Below are positions 27,618-36,869 of a stretch of 64,000 nucleotides of DNA, piece after piece. The position numbers and the translations under genes were made by a program. The stretch lies in NCBI RefSeq assembly GCF_026627925.1, contig NZ_JAPNLE010000007.1, positions 372,001 through 436,000 of the forward strand. Reading direction: 5' to 3'. Positions within the stretch are counted from its first letter, which is position 1; every line of letters begins with the position of its first letter. This stretch comes from Cupriavidus sp. D39. Its GTDB lineage: Bacteria > Pseudomonadota > Gammaproteobacteria > Burkholderiales > Burkholderiaceae. The notes below the pieces were generated by a model. That model had not been told where the DNA came from. It did not search any database and saw only the letters and a list, made by a program, of their open reading frames with translations.

Positions 27618-28268
27618 TCACTCCCTGGCAACACCAACCGCCGGCAGATAGGTGGGAACGGGAATCCTGCGACGGTCAGACGTCCGGCAATAGTTGGGGC
27701 CACCCAGGCGACCAACTGGCTCAAATCGATCGACCCTTACCCGGAGCTTCTCATCATCGAAGAGATCTTCGCGGATGTACATCGAAACTATCTCGCCGAA
27801 GACAATGGAGCGCTGCGCAGAGAACTCGAAAGTCTTGAATAGGCGGCACTCCCATGCGATGGGCGCCTCGGCAATCCTGGGAACCGCAACCGTGTCGGAA
27901 GCCGCAAGCGAGAATCCGACCGCCTCGGCCTCGGAGATCCCCGCCGGATAATCGGTCCCGCAAAGCACCGCGCGGTCCACGATGGAATCATCGACCATGT
28001 TCACGACGAACTCGCGCTTCTCGAGAATATTCTTGAGGGTATCCTTCAGTTCCCCTGGGCGATGACTCTCGTCGCCATAGTGATCCACCGCGATCGCGAA
28101 CAGAGGTGGACTCTCCCCCATGTAGTTGAAGGCACTGTATGGTGCCGCGTTGCAAATGCCATCCGCACCGACGCTGGTTACCAGTGCAATCGGGCGCGGC
28201 CCGATGCTGCCGGTAATTAGCCAGTACTTTTGCCTGGCCGAGAGCCCGCACATAGCGACGCTTGTCAT
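27618..28268 (-). CDS. nbaA: Flavin reductase-like 2-nitrobenzoate nitroreductase (NbaA-type)
   Basis: A 216-residue split-barrel FMN-binding protein: RQKYWLITGSIGPRPIALVT, APYSAFNYMGESPPLFAIAV, NILEKREFVVNMVDDS and a C-terminal VDRFEPVGRLGGPNYCRT. This flavin reductase-like family includes NbaA, which reduces 2-nitrobenzoate with NADPH to 2-hydroxylaminobenzoate. Together with NbaB and NbaC next to it, that is the best reading. The alternative is a flavin reductase partner of an oxygenase, but no oxygenase gene is nearby. It lies 35 bases after nbaC. No defect is seen. Confidence 0.75.
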   Translation of the reverse strand: MTSVAMCGLSARQKYWLITGSIGPRPIALVTSVGADGICNAAPYSAFNYMGESPPLFAIAVDHYGDESHRPGELKDTLKNILEKREFVVNMVDDSIVDRAVLCGTDYPAGISEAEAVGFSLAASDTVAVPRIAEAPIAWECRLFKTFEFSAQRSIVFGEIVSMYIREDLFDDEKLRVRVDRFEPVGRLGGPNYCRTSDRRRIPVPTYLPAVGVARE

Positions 28269-28303
28269 AGTGATTTCTTTCCCAAACCGACGTGATTCGG
28301 ACG

Positions 28304-28855
<552 letters not shown>

Positions 28856-29290
28856 CTACCCCGCCTTGGCCAGCGGAGCGTAGGCAATCGCCTTGATCTC
28901 GATAGTCAGCAGCGGGTGGGGCAATTGATGGACTGCGACAGTCGTTCGGGTGGGACCGCCTTCGTCGAAGTACTCTGCGTATACTTCGTTATAGCCGCCA
29001 AAGTCATTCATGTTGACAAGGAATGTAGTGATTTCCACCACATTCTTGAGGTTCGCCCCCTCTGCCTGCAAGATGTCTTGGATATTCTCGATCACGGCAC
29101 GGGTCTGCTCCCTGACATCAACGGAGGACGTACCGAATTCGTCTGCGGAAGCACCGACGAAGCTGTTGTCTGGACGCCTCGAGCTAGTCCCGGAGACGAA
29201 CAGAAAATCACCTGCGCGCACGACGTGAGGGAACTTACCGCGAGGAGTTGCTTTGCCTTGCACCAATCGTGCCTGAGTCGACTGCGTCAT
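28856..29290 (-). CDS. nbaF: 2-aminomuconate deaminase (RidA/YjgF family)
   Basis: A 144-residue RidA-fold protein ([40 protein letters not shown], and [20 protein letters not shown] with the conserved arginine). Members in the aminophenol and nitrobenzoate pathways, AmnD and NbaF, remove ammonia from 2-aminomuconate to give 4-oxalocrotonate. General RidA proteins act on enamines and have similar motifs, so the assignment depends on the setting between the transporter and nbaC. The length is longer than housekeeping RidA (about 130), as in pathway deaminases. Confidence 0.88.
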   Translation of the reverse strand: MTQSTQARLVQGKATPRGKFPHVVRAGDFLFVSGTSSRRPDNSFVGASADEFGTSSVDVREQTRAVIENIQDILQAEGANLKNVVEITTFLVNMNDFGGYNEVYAEYFDEGGPTRTTVAVHQLPHPLLTIEIKAIAYAPLAKAG

Positions 29291-29340
29291 GAAATCACTC
29301 CAGAGCCTTCTATCTTAAGAGGGTGACCAACTAACTCACC

Positions 29341-30942
29341 CTACTGATTCACATCAACATCCTTGGTTTCCTTCAGCACGAAAATGCCAATGGCAACCGA
29401 GATTCCGCCCACGACAATCGCGTACCACAACCCTCCAAGGACGTTCCCCGAGTTGACAGCCAGGGCCGTCGACATAAAAGGAGCCAACCCGCCGAAGTAG
29501 CCAGCTCCAATGTTGTAGGGGATGGAGATGGATGTGTAGCGAATCGCCGCGGGGAACAGCTCAACGTAGTATGCGGACATGGGGCCATAAGCCATCGCTC
29601 CCCAGACCATTAGCAGGAACAGCAGCGTGTACATCAGAGGGCGATTGATCAGCTTCTCATCCGCGACGGGCGGATAGCCCGCGGAGACCAGCGCTTCCCG
29701 ATAGATCTTCGCATCAAAATTTACCAGCGCCTTGTCTCCAATGTGCGTGACCAACGGCTCCCCCGCCAGACCTGGCTCTACGCGGTAGGACAGGCCGGCT
29801 TGAGTCAGAAAGTCGCGAGCTTTGTCGCATGCAGCATCGGCGTTGGAGAACATGCTGCGGCCGCAATCAGAGGAGACAACACGGATGACGACGGATTCCT
29901 GGAATTTGGCGAGACTGGGATTCACGGCTTTTCCCAGCTGCGAGAAAATTGGCACGAAGGTAAGTACCGCCATTCCGCAGCCAATGAGCACGATCCACTT
30001 GCGGCCAACCTTGTCCGACAGCCAGCCGAAGAACACGTAGAGCGGAAGCGAGAAGATCAGAGCCACAACGAGATGGCCGTAAGCGTCGCTCGGAGGGACT
30101 TTGAGCGTCGAAGTCATAAAGTACAGAACATAGAAGTTGCACGTGTACCAAACAACGCCGACCGCGGCTTGTGCGCCAAACAATACCGCCAGCATGCGCC
30201 GCACGTTCTGACCGACCATGAGGCTGTCACGCAGAGGCGCGCTTGAGGTCCGATTCTCCGCCTTCATGCGCTTGAAGACTGGAGATTCCGATAGGGTCGT
30301 ACGAATGTACGCGGATACGGCAAGCAGCAGCAGCGACGCTAGGAAAGGCACCCGCCATCCCCACAAAGCAAAGTCATCTGCGGGAATCCAGATCCGGCAG
30401 ATCTGCGTCACTGCCAGGGACAGCAGGAATCCGAAAGTCGCCGTAGTCTGGAGCCAGCCTGTGGCGTAGCCCCGACGGCCAGCCGGCGTATGTTCGGCGA
30501 TGTAGGCTGCCGCGCCACCGTACTCCCCGCCCAGAGCCAATCCTTGCAAAAGTCTCAAAACGATAAGAATGGCTGGAGAAGCCCAGCCAAGCGTCGCGTA
30601 AGACGGCAGCAAACCGATACCTGCCGTTGAGATGCCCATTAAGATCACCGTGGCAAGAAAGGTGGCCTTTCGCCCGGCCTTGTCTCCAAACCGACCGAAT
30701 ACTACCGCGCCTAGCGGGCGGATGATAAACCCAATACCAAACGTCGCCAGCGAAGCAAGATAACTAGCGGTTGAATTCCCTGCAGGGAAGAAATGCGACG
30801 AGAAAAATATCGCTAGGCTTCCATATAGAAAGAAATCGTACCATTCGAGGACGGTGCCGACGCAAGCGCCTATTACGACCTTGATCTCCTCACGTCTGGC
30901 AGCACCCCGTGTCCGTACATCAGCTGTCAGTTCAATGTTCAT
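29341..30942 (-). CDS. MHS-family MFS transporter, likely aromatic-acid uptake
   Basis: About 533 residues with twelve predicted membrane segments. The MHS signatures are FGRFGDKAGRKATFLATVIL and LALGGEYGGAAAYIAEHTPA followed by GRRGYATGWLQT. A large soluble loop is inserted around residues 350-420 (FQESVVIRVVSSDCGRSMFS), longer than usual. Such carriers import organic acids with protons. As the gene furthest upstream in the nba block it probably imports 2-nitrobenzoate. The ATG at 30942 has GGAGGAG seven bases before it. Confidence 0.85.
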   Translation of the reverse strand: MNIELTADVRTRGAARREEIKVVIGACVGTVLEWYDFFLYGSLAIFFSSHFFPAGNSTASYLASLATFGIGFIIRPLGAVVFGRFGDKAGRKATFLATVILMGISTAGIGLLPSYATLGWASPAILIVLRLLQGLALGGEYGGAAAYIAEHTPAGRRGYATGWLQTTATFGFLLSLAVTQICRIWIPADDFALWGWRVPFLASLLLLAVSAYIRTTLSESPVFKRMKAENRTSSAPLRDSLMVGQNVRRMLAVLFGAQAAVGVVWYTCNFYVLYFMTSTLKVPPSDAYGHLVVALIFSLPLYVFFGWLSDKVGRKWIVLIGCGMAVLTFVPIFSQLGKAVNPSLAKFQESVVIRVVSSDCGRSMFSNADAACDKARDFLTQAGLSYRVEPGLAGEPLVTHIGDKALVNFDAKIYREALVSAGYPPVADEKLINRPLMYTLLFLLMVWGAMAYGPMSAYYVELFPAAIRYTSISIPYNIGAGYFGGLAPFMSTALAVNSGNVLGGLWYAIVVGGISVAIGIFVLKETKDVDVNQ

Positions 30943-31239
30943 TAGATTCTCCTCCACACATTCTTCGGCCTAAAGGCTACGGAGCGCAGTTGCTACCGTT
31001 GAAGGAGAGTCTAAAAGCTACGTTCGGGAGACCATAATCAATCATAGATCCATTGCTATTCCACGCTGGAATATCAACCCTATCAGGCCCTTTTGATCAC
31101 ATTGCGGCGACTTGTTTGGTGCCTATCAATGGTGTGCAAGGTAGGTCCTCGATCACGCTCCGTGGACCGATCTCCTGCGCGGAGAAGGGGCGGGAGAGCT
31201 GCTTTCACACCAATGGTGCAATTGGCCTCGCGTTGTGCT
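30943..31239. other. Upstream region of the transporter gene, no gene
   Basis: Holds the likely nba promoter region. The only clear motif is the palindrome at 31058-31072. Confidence 0.5.
31058..31072. promoter_or_regulatory. Candidate LysR-type site ATTCCACGCTGGAAT
   Basis: An ATTCC-N5-GGAAT palindrome about 115 bases before the transporter start. Its size and position suit a LysR recognition site, but it differs from the TTGA-N4-TCAA box before nbaE. Confidence 0.35.
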
Positions 31240-31425
31240 TTAGCTCGCCGTGCGGCGTGCTTGCTGCCCCTCCTTGTGCCGCAAGTAGCGCAAGCCGTAC
31301 TTCTGCTGGAGCCGAGCGACTTGCTCGGGGTCCGGCTTTCGTGACTCGGCGGCCTGGATGAGTTCGCCAGCCTCCCTAAGGAAGCCATCTGCGCCACCGG
31401 ATAAAGGGGTTATTCTCATCGTCAT
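31240..31425 (-). CDS. Small hypothetical protein (about 60 aa)
   Basis: The frame reads MTMRITPLSGGADGFLREAG then ELIQAAESRKPDPEQVARLQ and ends in a basic tail. It looks protein-like and helical, but I recognise no family. It lies between the nba promoter and the IS6 element and could be the remainder of a disrupted gene. Confidence 0.3.
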   Translation of the reverse strand: MTMRITPLSGGADGFLREAGELIQAAESRKPDPEQVARLQQKYGLRYLRHKEGQQARRTAS

Positions 31426-31475
31426 CCTCCTCGTGCACATGGCGTAGCACGATTCCTCCGGGTGGTAGGCTTGAG

Positions 31476-32306
31476 GGCACTGTCAACTTGCCGGTACCGA
31501 GACGAAACAGCGGCAGGCATGACCACGGCTCAGAAAGCAGTTGACGGATTTTGGGTGACTCCGGTGAATTCGTGCCACGCAGCGAACCGAGCTGCAAGAT
31601 GTTTGCGGTAGAGAGAAGCGCGCAACAAATGTCGCTTGAGGGCGAAGTGCTGCCGGATCGGGCCGAAGCTCGAGAGGAATGCCTGCGTGCGTTTGCGATC
31701 GCGAAACCCACGCATGCGGCGCTCACGTTCACGTGTGGGTTGGTGGCTGTTCTCGGCCCGATTATTCAAGCGTGCAGCGGCTTTGACGAACACGTGTTTG
31801 ACGTTCGCCAGTTCCGGGATGTCGGCCTTGGCGGCCGCGTAGCTGCGCAATTGGTCGGTGACGATCTTGCGAGGCACGGGACAGGAACGAAGCACTCGTA
31901 AGAAGAAGCGCTTGGCTGCGGCCTTGTCGCGCCGCTTCTGCAACAGGATGTCCAGTTCCGCGCCGTGCTCGTCGACCGCCCGCCACAGCAGATAGGGCTC
32001 GCCGCGCAGCGTCACGAACATCTCATCGAGATGCCACGTGCTGCCTGGCTTGCGCGGTGCGGCCTTCACGCGCTGGGCATAGCCGGCGCCAAACTTGTCT
32101 CACCAGCGGCGAATGGTCTCGTAGGTCACGACCACAGCGCGCTCAAACAGCAGTTCCTCGATGTCGCGCAGGCTCAGGTTGAAGCGAAAATACCAGCGCA
32201 CCGCTTGGCTAATGACCGCCGCCGGGAACCGGTGGCCGTGATAGAGCGATTTCGTTGTCGTCATCGCGTCATCTTACGCGACCGCTACGTCAACGTGACA
32301 GAACCC
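31476..32306. mobile_element. IS6-family insertion sequence (about 0.83 kb)
   Basis: Imperfect ends GGGCACTGTCAACTTGCCGG at 31476 and, inverted, GGGTTCTGTCACGTTGACG ending at 32306. They share the G-G-G..CTGTCA..TTG.CG pattern of IS6 termini. The flanking 8-mers do not match, so there is no target duplication. It lies against an IS110 remnant on the right. Confidence 0.65.
31530..32262 (-). pseudogene. IS6-family transposase with an in-frame stop
   Basis: The reading frame starts MTTTKSLYHGHRFPAAVISQ and continues YFRFNLSLRDIEELLFERAV to YETIRRW, where TGA (32100-32102) replaces the usual Cys codon. The same frame then runs on through DKFGAGYAQRVKAAPRKPGS. The DDE residues are all there: WHLDEMFV, KIVTDQLRSY and NRAENSHQPTRERERRM. 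Apart from this stop the transposase is full length for the family (about 240 residues). A single base change has probably silenced it, or it is a sequencing error. Confidence 0.8.
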
Positions 32307-32435
32307 CGACGCGATGTCGCCGGCCACCACCAAGCACCGGCTCGGCGCGCGCACGCCGCCGCCCAGCGACAGCTTCCAGCTCTTCTCGCCGAGTTCGAAA
32401 GCCACGTACAGCCGGCCAGTGATGGTCGTTTGCGT
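32283..32435 (-). pseudogene. IS110-type transposase N-terminal remnant
   Basis: The reverse strand reads QTTITGRLYVAFELGEKSWK then LSLGGGVRAPSRCLVVAGD, similar to the start of certain IS110-family DEDD transposases. The likely start codon is now ACG (32433-32435) with AAGGAGC upstream, and the frame runs into the IS6 end. It was cut by the IS6 insertion. The family call is from memory. Confidence 0.4.
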
Positions 32436-32554
32436 GCTCCTTTAAAACGAGACTCCGAATCCTCGTTTTACTCCAAGGGGCTCAACTCTGCGGGCCCTTC
32501 ATAGTTTCTATAGTTACTGAACGCTATACACCACCGCGCATCCCGAGTTAGCTG

Positions 32555-33006
32555 CTAGCTGGTTGAACCCATGCAGACTTTCCTGAAGTCTGGATCAAGC
32601 AGCAAGTCTTGAGCTGAAGTCGGCGCTGTGAACTGCACCCACTTGGGCATCCCCTGCAAGCACTGCTGAAAGCGCACGTACTTCGCGTTATCAGAGGGGA
32701 GAGTGGCGTAAAGCAGGCCGCCGCCCCCCAACCTCGCCGCAGATTTGCGTCCGTCGCGTCACTCGTCATGAGTAAAGCATAACCAGAAGTCACCGCCACT
32801 CGATCAGCGCGGGAAAAGGGATGCTCCGCTAGCAGTGCAGCGGTTAGAGCATCCACCTCTTGGGCGCTCACCCCGTGGTCCGTACCGCAAGTGCCGTCAG
32901 GGAGGCAGCGCATGTTACATAGCGGATAAACGCGTGGCGAGACTGCACAGCTGGCCAGTGCCAGCACGACTGTCATCGCGATGAGATAAGTTAGCATGCG
33001 GGTCAT
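32555..33006 (-). pseudogene. Lipoprotein, frameshifted; partner of the 479-aa protein
   Basis: A lipoprotein signal peptide, MTRMLTYLIAMTVVLALASC, has a lipobox LASC with Cys20. The mature part starts AVSPRVYPLCNMRCLPDGTC. At a six-G run (about 32727-32732) the frame leaves into a nonsense tail. One more G gives GGLLYATLPSDNAKYVRFQQ then CLQGMPKWVQF to a stop at 32555, about 150 residues. Its ATG overlaps the stop of the upstream gene (ATGA), so the two are co-translated. Cysteine pairs suggest a disulfide-stabilised periplasmic domain. I recognise no family. Confidence 0.6.
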
Positions 33007-34442
33007 GACTGCGCCCTTGCCGCATCTTCATCCTTGAACCTAATCCCCTCAATGCCCTGAATCGCCGTCTTTATGAAGGCAGTGTTCTTCTGAGCCAAGT
33101 AGCCGACCACCCGAAGGGTGTTTTCACCGTCGTCGAAGGTTAGGGTGTCCCCATTGGTCTCGACTACATGCTTTTCTTGGTGTTCATGGCGCTTATAGCC
33201 TCCTCCTAGGCCGATCCCGAAGAAGCGGGCTGAAGCGCTGCCGCCCACGGAGAAGTCGTGGGTATAGTCGTACTTCCAACCATTGGTGGATTTAAAATTG
33301 ATCTTGAAACCACGCATCAGGATCAAACCCTTCGGGTAATACAGCAAACTGCCGCCGGGACCCAGGTAGCGCAGGAATGAACTCTTGTTCTGCAGGATAA
33401 GGTTGTTCGAGAACAAGTTACTGTTGAACCAGGAGGGCAGCTGGATAGCAGCTACAAAGCACGAGCGGCAGCCGAGGGTCACATCCTCGGTGTGGGAAAA
33501 TTCCTCCTTGATCGCGGTTGACTCCGAAGCGTTCACAGAGGCGCTGAACCAGCCGTAAGAACCGGATACTGACCCCGACCAGTCGGACTCCATGCTTTCG
33601 GTCGCTTTGCGCGATTTGTTGAAAGCTATGGAAAATTCGCCAATCTGTGTCGTAGCGATTGCGCCGACGGTAAGCTGGGGCAAGATTACAGGGCGATCAG
33701 CAAAAACGGCCGTATCACCTGTCGGAAGAGATGCCAGATACGGCAACGTGAAATGGGAACCATCCGGATAGGCCCCATCTTCCATTCGGGGATAGCGGAT
33801 GCGAGCACCAACGCTAATCAACTTGTCCCAGGCTTCCTTGATTTCACGCTGATCGGCGTCCGCATATTCTGTACGGCGCAGCTGTTCAAGATCGCCATAG
33901 AGCGAAGCAAGTTTGGCGGCATCGCCCTCGATGTCATTGGCGTTGCCATAACGGTTGCTCCACTGAATGTATTGTGCCAAATCTCCGTACGGAATGCCCC
34001 GCAGGCTGGCGTAATCCTTCCAGGCCACCGCGTCCTCACGTACCAGGCGACGAATGTCAGCTTTAAGGTTCTCGATCTCGACTGTTTTTGCATTGATCTG
34101 TTTGATGACCTCCGGAGAGAGAGCCTTGGCCTCGATCAGCGATAGTGCTGTTTCGACGAATCGGCTGTACTCGGCAAACAGGGTGCGATCGGTAATCGTG
34201 AACTGGTCGCTCAGCGGCACGGGAGCAAGGAGCTGATCAACCTTGCACAGGTAGTTGAACAGTGAATAGAACGGATACTTGCTGCTCAGATCAAGAGGCT
34301 CGGCGATCGTTTGTAGTTGCAGGTACTGATCCTGTTTTAGGTCACCTTTCACCTGGCCCTTCACAAATTCATAAAACAGGTTAAAAGTCGCCTTGTAGTC
34401 AGCCAAAGGATTGATTTCCTGAAGACCTGCTATGTGCGGCAT
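33003..34442 (-). CDS. Unrecognised 479-aa protein with a helical N-half and Gly/Ser-rich beta C-half
   Basis: I do not recognise this protein. From ATG at 34442 (AGGAGG eight bases upstream) it starts MPHIAGLQEINPLADYKATF. Residues about 80-215 form charged helices (EVIKQINAKTVEIENLKADI). The C-terminal half is strand-rich with two Gly/Ser/aromatic stretches: WSGSVSGSYGWFSASVNASE near residue 300, and VGGSASARFFGIGLGGGYKR near 420. Such alternating polar/non-polar hairpins occur in pore-forming proteins, but that is only a resemblance. There is no signal peptide. It is coupled to a lipoprotein gene, which suggests an effector/partner or envelope pair. No frameshift is visible. Confidence 0.6.
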   Translation of the reverse strand: MPHIAGLQEINPLADYKATFNLFYEFVKGQVKGDLKQDQYLQLQTIAEPLDLSSKYPFYSLFNYLCKVDQLLAPVPLSDQFTITDRTLFAEYSRFVETALSLIEAKALSPEVIKQINAKTVEIENLKADIRRLVREDAVAWKDYASLRGIPYGDLAQYIQWSNRYGNANDIEGDAAKLASLYGDLEQLRRTEYADADQREIKEAWDKLISVGARIRYPRMEDGAYPDGSHFTLPYLASLPTGDTAVFADRPVILPQLTVGAIATTQIGEFSIAFNKSRKATESMESDWSGSVSGSYGWFSASVNASESTAIKEEFSHTEDVTLGCRSCFVAAIQLPSWFNSNLFSNNLILQNKSSFLRYLGPGGSLLYYPKGLILMRGFKINFKSTNGWKYDYTHDFSVGGSASARFFGIGLGGGYKRHEHQEKHVVETNGDTLTFDDGENTLRVVGYLAQKNTAFIKTAIQGIEGIRFKDEDAARAQS

Positions 34443-35131
34443 CGCCATTCCCTCCTGAAGAACCCCCATCAAGGGTGTGCAGACAGCGTAGGAAAGCTCT
34501 TCAGGTTGTACAAGGGCGAGCACCCCCCTTTCGTAGTAGAAGCAGGGCCGTGCTCGCTGCCGTCCTTGGTGCTGTCAATGACAATGTACTGCTACTTCTT
34601 CGACATCACGCCCACGTGTAGAGGTTGGGTTAGTCCGCCACGCCATAGATTGCCTTTGCCACAGTGAGTAGTGAAGTGCGCCGGCGACTCGAAGCGCGCC
34701 GGCTCGGAGAAACCCAGATTTGGCCACGAAAGACACCACCGAAGCCGGCGACACGGACAGCGGAGCATGAACAGGGAACCCTGTTGAAGGCTAGTCTCGA
34801 TGGCCAAATCGAATGCCGGTGCAGCATATGGGTTTCCGCTTCCACGGAGGCGCGCATGAATCCGCTCATACTTACCAGGCTCAAGTCGGCGGTCGCGGGC
34901 GCTGCTACCACCGGGTTTCCGGATGTTTTTGAGCGGATTCATGAGTCCGTACATCCCCCACTCTTTGCGCGCGATTTCGTAGAGGTGACTGACGAGCTGG
35001 AGTTCTAGCCTGATCGTGTTCTCGGCTCGACCGTCATCGCGCCGTTGATCGCGATAGCGTGCAAAATCCGCTCCGCGGAGAGCGCCAGTATCCGGTAGGC
35101 GAGCTCGTGCCGCTGCCAGCGGGCAATACGG
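34443..35131. other. Gap of about 690 bases without a firm gene
   Basis: A plus-strand frame ending at 35008 (MNPLILTRLKSAVAGAATTG then FPDVFERIHESVHPP) is the only protein-like piece, but it has no ribosome site and I cannot name it. Nothing else is supported. Confidence 0.35.
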
Positions 35132-36062
35132 GTGTTTTCTTGCTTAGGGGCTGCGCGCCGTGTTGCAATTCTGCTGTTCGACGGCTTTTCGTTGCTTGGC
35201 GCAGGACTCGTCGCAGAATTGTTTCATATGGCCAACAAGATCTCCTCGTCGGATGCTAGCGATGATTTCGTCTACGAAGTTTGCTTCCTCTCCCTCGAGG
35301 GCGGCAACATCGCGTGCTCCTCGTCCGTCCGGATCTGGACCGAGGGGCTCGATGCTGGCGACTACATCGGCTTCGATGTCCTCTTCATCGCGGGCGGGGT
35401 TGGAGCGCACAGCGCCGCAGGCAACGAGCGGCTGCTTTGCTGGCCGCGCACCATCTATCCCAAGACCGCCAACGTCACGCCGATCGCGGAAGGCTGCGCA
35501 GTGTTGGCCGCCGCCGGCCTCGTCCGGAACCGCGAAGCACCGCGCGAGCCCCGCGCGTGCGCGATACGTTCGCCCAGCGAATCCGGCATCCACCATGATT
35601 CCTTGAAGAGTGCGCTGGCGATCATCAAGCGCGACCTGGGGGGCGACGTCGCGCGCGGCGTTGCAGATCGGCTGATGCCGGCGTGGAGCATCGAACTGGT
35701 GCCGCGGCTGAACGACGCGGGCACCACCAGTATGGGCGACAAGATCCGCGCGTCGGCGCGCTGGCTGCATGAGAACTGCGAACGCACGATCTCCGTCGCC
35801 GATGCCGCCGAGATCGCGGCCATGAGTGAGCGCCACTTCTTACGCTGCTTCAAGCTAGAGATGGGGATAACGCCTTCGGATTACCTGCTGCAAGCGAGGC
35901 TCGATACCGCGTGCAGCTTGCTGAGCGAAACCGAATTGCCGATCGATAAGATCGCGCAGCCGGATTGGAATGAGCAACGGCGACCGGCTGGCCAAGATTT
36001 TCCGCAAACGGATGTCCATCTCGCCGGGCGAGTTCCGAAGGCACATTCGCCCTGTGGGGTAG
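35132..36062 (+). pseudogene. GlxA-like AraC-family regulator, one-base insertion near the end
   Basis: An N-terminal DJ-1/PfpI-like domain (RRVAILLFDGFSLLGAGLVA, FDVLFIAGGVGAHSA) is followed by an AraC helix-turn-helix domain (NCERTISVADAAEIAAMSER, then HFLRCFKLEMGITPSDYLLQ). In the second HTH the frame shifts at GCAGCCGGATT (about 35960). Dropping one C gives RIGMSNGDRLAKIFRKRMSI then SPGEFRRHIRP and a stop at 36060. The unrepaired frame runs into the IS1182 remnant downstream. Start is GTG at 35132. Family members control amino-acid or aldehyde metabolism. The target is unknown. Confidence 0.7.
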
Positions 36063-36106
36063 GAACGGCCGCGCCGTTGAGCAAACGCATTCAGTTAGGA
36101 GGCCGG

Positions 36107-36240
36107 ATGAAGCGATTCATAGAGGGTGAAAGCCGCAAGCAGGTTACGCTGCATCCAGAATGCCTTGATGACTTCATTGCTGAGGACAACCCCGTCACAA
36201 TCATCGAGGCTTTCAGCGAGGAACTAGGCTTGGCTGGCGG
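36107..36240 (+). pseudogene. IS1182-type transposase N-terminal remnant
   Basis: MKRFIEGESRKQVTLHPECL then DDFIAEDNPVTIIEAFSEEL matches the start of IS1182-family transposases. It breaks at about 36240, where a minus-strand ISL3-type remnant begins. An AGGAGG site precedes the ATG. Confidence 0.65.
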
Positions 36241-36340
36241 CCAGAAGCTTCTCCAACCGGATCTGGTCGCCTTCGGAAGTCAAATTCTCCCGGTTGCGCA
36301 GCAATAGCCAGCGTGAAGTCTTGACAACTTTGCGGATATC
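36224..36340 (-). pseudogene. ISL3-type transposase remnant
   Basis: The minus strand reads VVKTSRWLLLRNRENLTSEG then DQIRLEKLLAA, a well-known central block of ISL3-family transposases. The rest is scrambled or lost. It abuts the IS1182 remnant, so two elements were fused by deletion. Confidence 0.55.
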
Positions 36341-36869
36341 GAGCGGCCACCTGCAAGCTTGAACTTCCGTCCAATTATTCCTGCGACAACGAACTCGCAA
36401 TCCGCGCCGACTCGATCCCCTTCGTGCCTTGTCGATGGCCGGACACGTTGAGCGCGTCGTCGATGCGGCCACAATCTTGAAATTCCGTTTTGACGTCACG
36501 CACCGCGCCATCGTCGGAAAGAGTACAGCTTGCCGCCGACTCCGTCCCGGAAGTGGCTCGTCCTATGGCGCACGGGATTGTCCGAGATGGTACGCAGCAA
36601 CGCGGGTCAATGACGCGACGCTTGAGGTTCAGGGCCCTACCGTTGCCAGCAGGCACGTCCTGTCCGGCTTCGTCTACGATTGCCGCCATGATGCCCGGCA
36701 ACGGCAGCGTACACGAAGCCGTCCAGATAGACACGATCCTAGGGAAGTCACTAATTGGGTAACCCTCTCCACAATTGCAATCTCATGGCCATTGGTCGAC
36801 ACGACCGACAAAGAAGCCAGACCCAGGCCTGCGGGACCGAATTGCCTATCTTTTATCTTTGAGCCCAAT
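36341..36869. other. Scrambled region between ISL3 remnant and FGE-like gene
   Basis: Open frames on both strands show no domain I can support. Some minus-strand stretches may be further ISL3 debris. Confidence 0.3.

Noticed and set aside
27618..28268. Flavin reductase partner of a two-component monooxygenase
   Set aside because: No oxygenase gene is present in the block, and NbaB, NbaC and NbaD next to it fit the nitroreductase reading better. Not excluded, so confidence was kept moderate.
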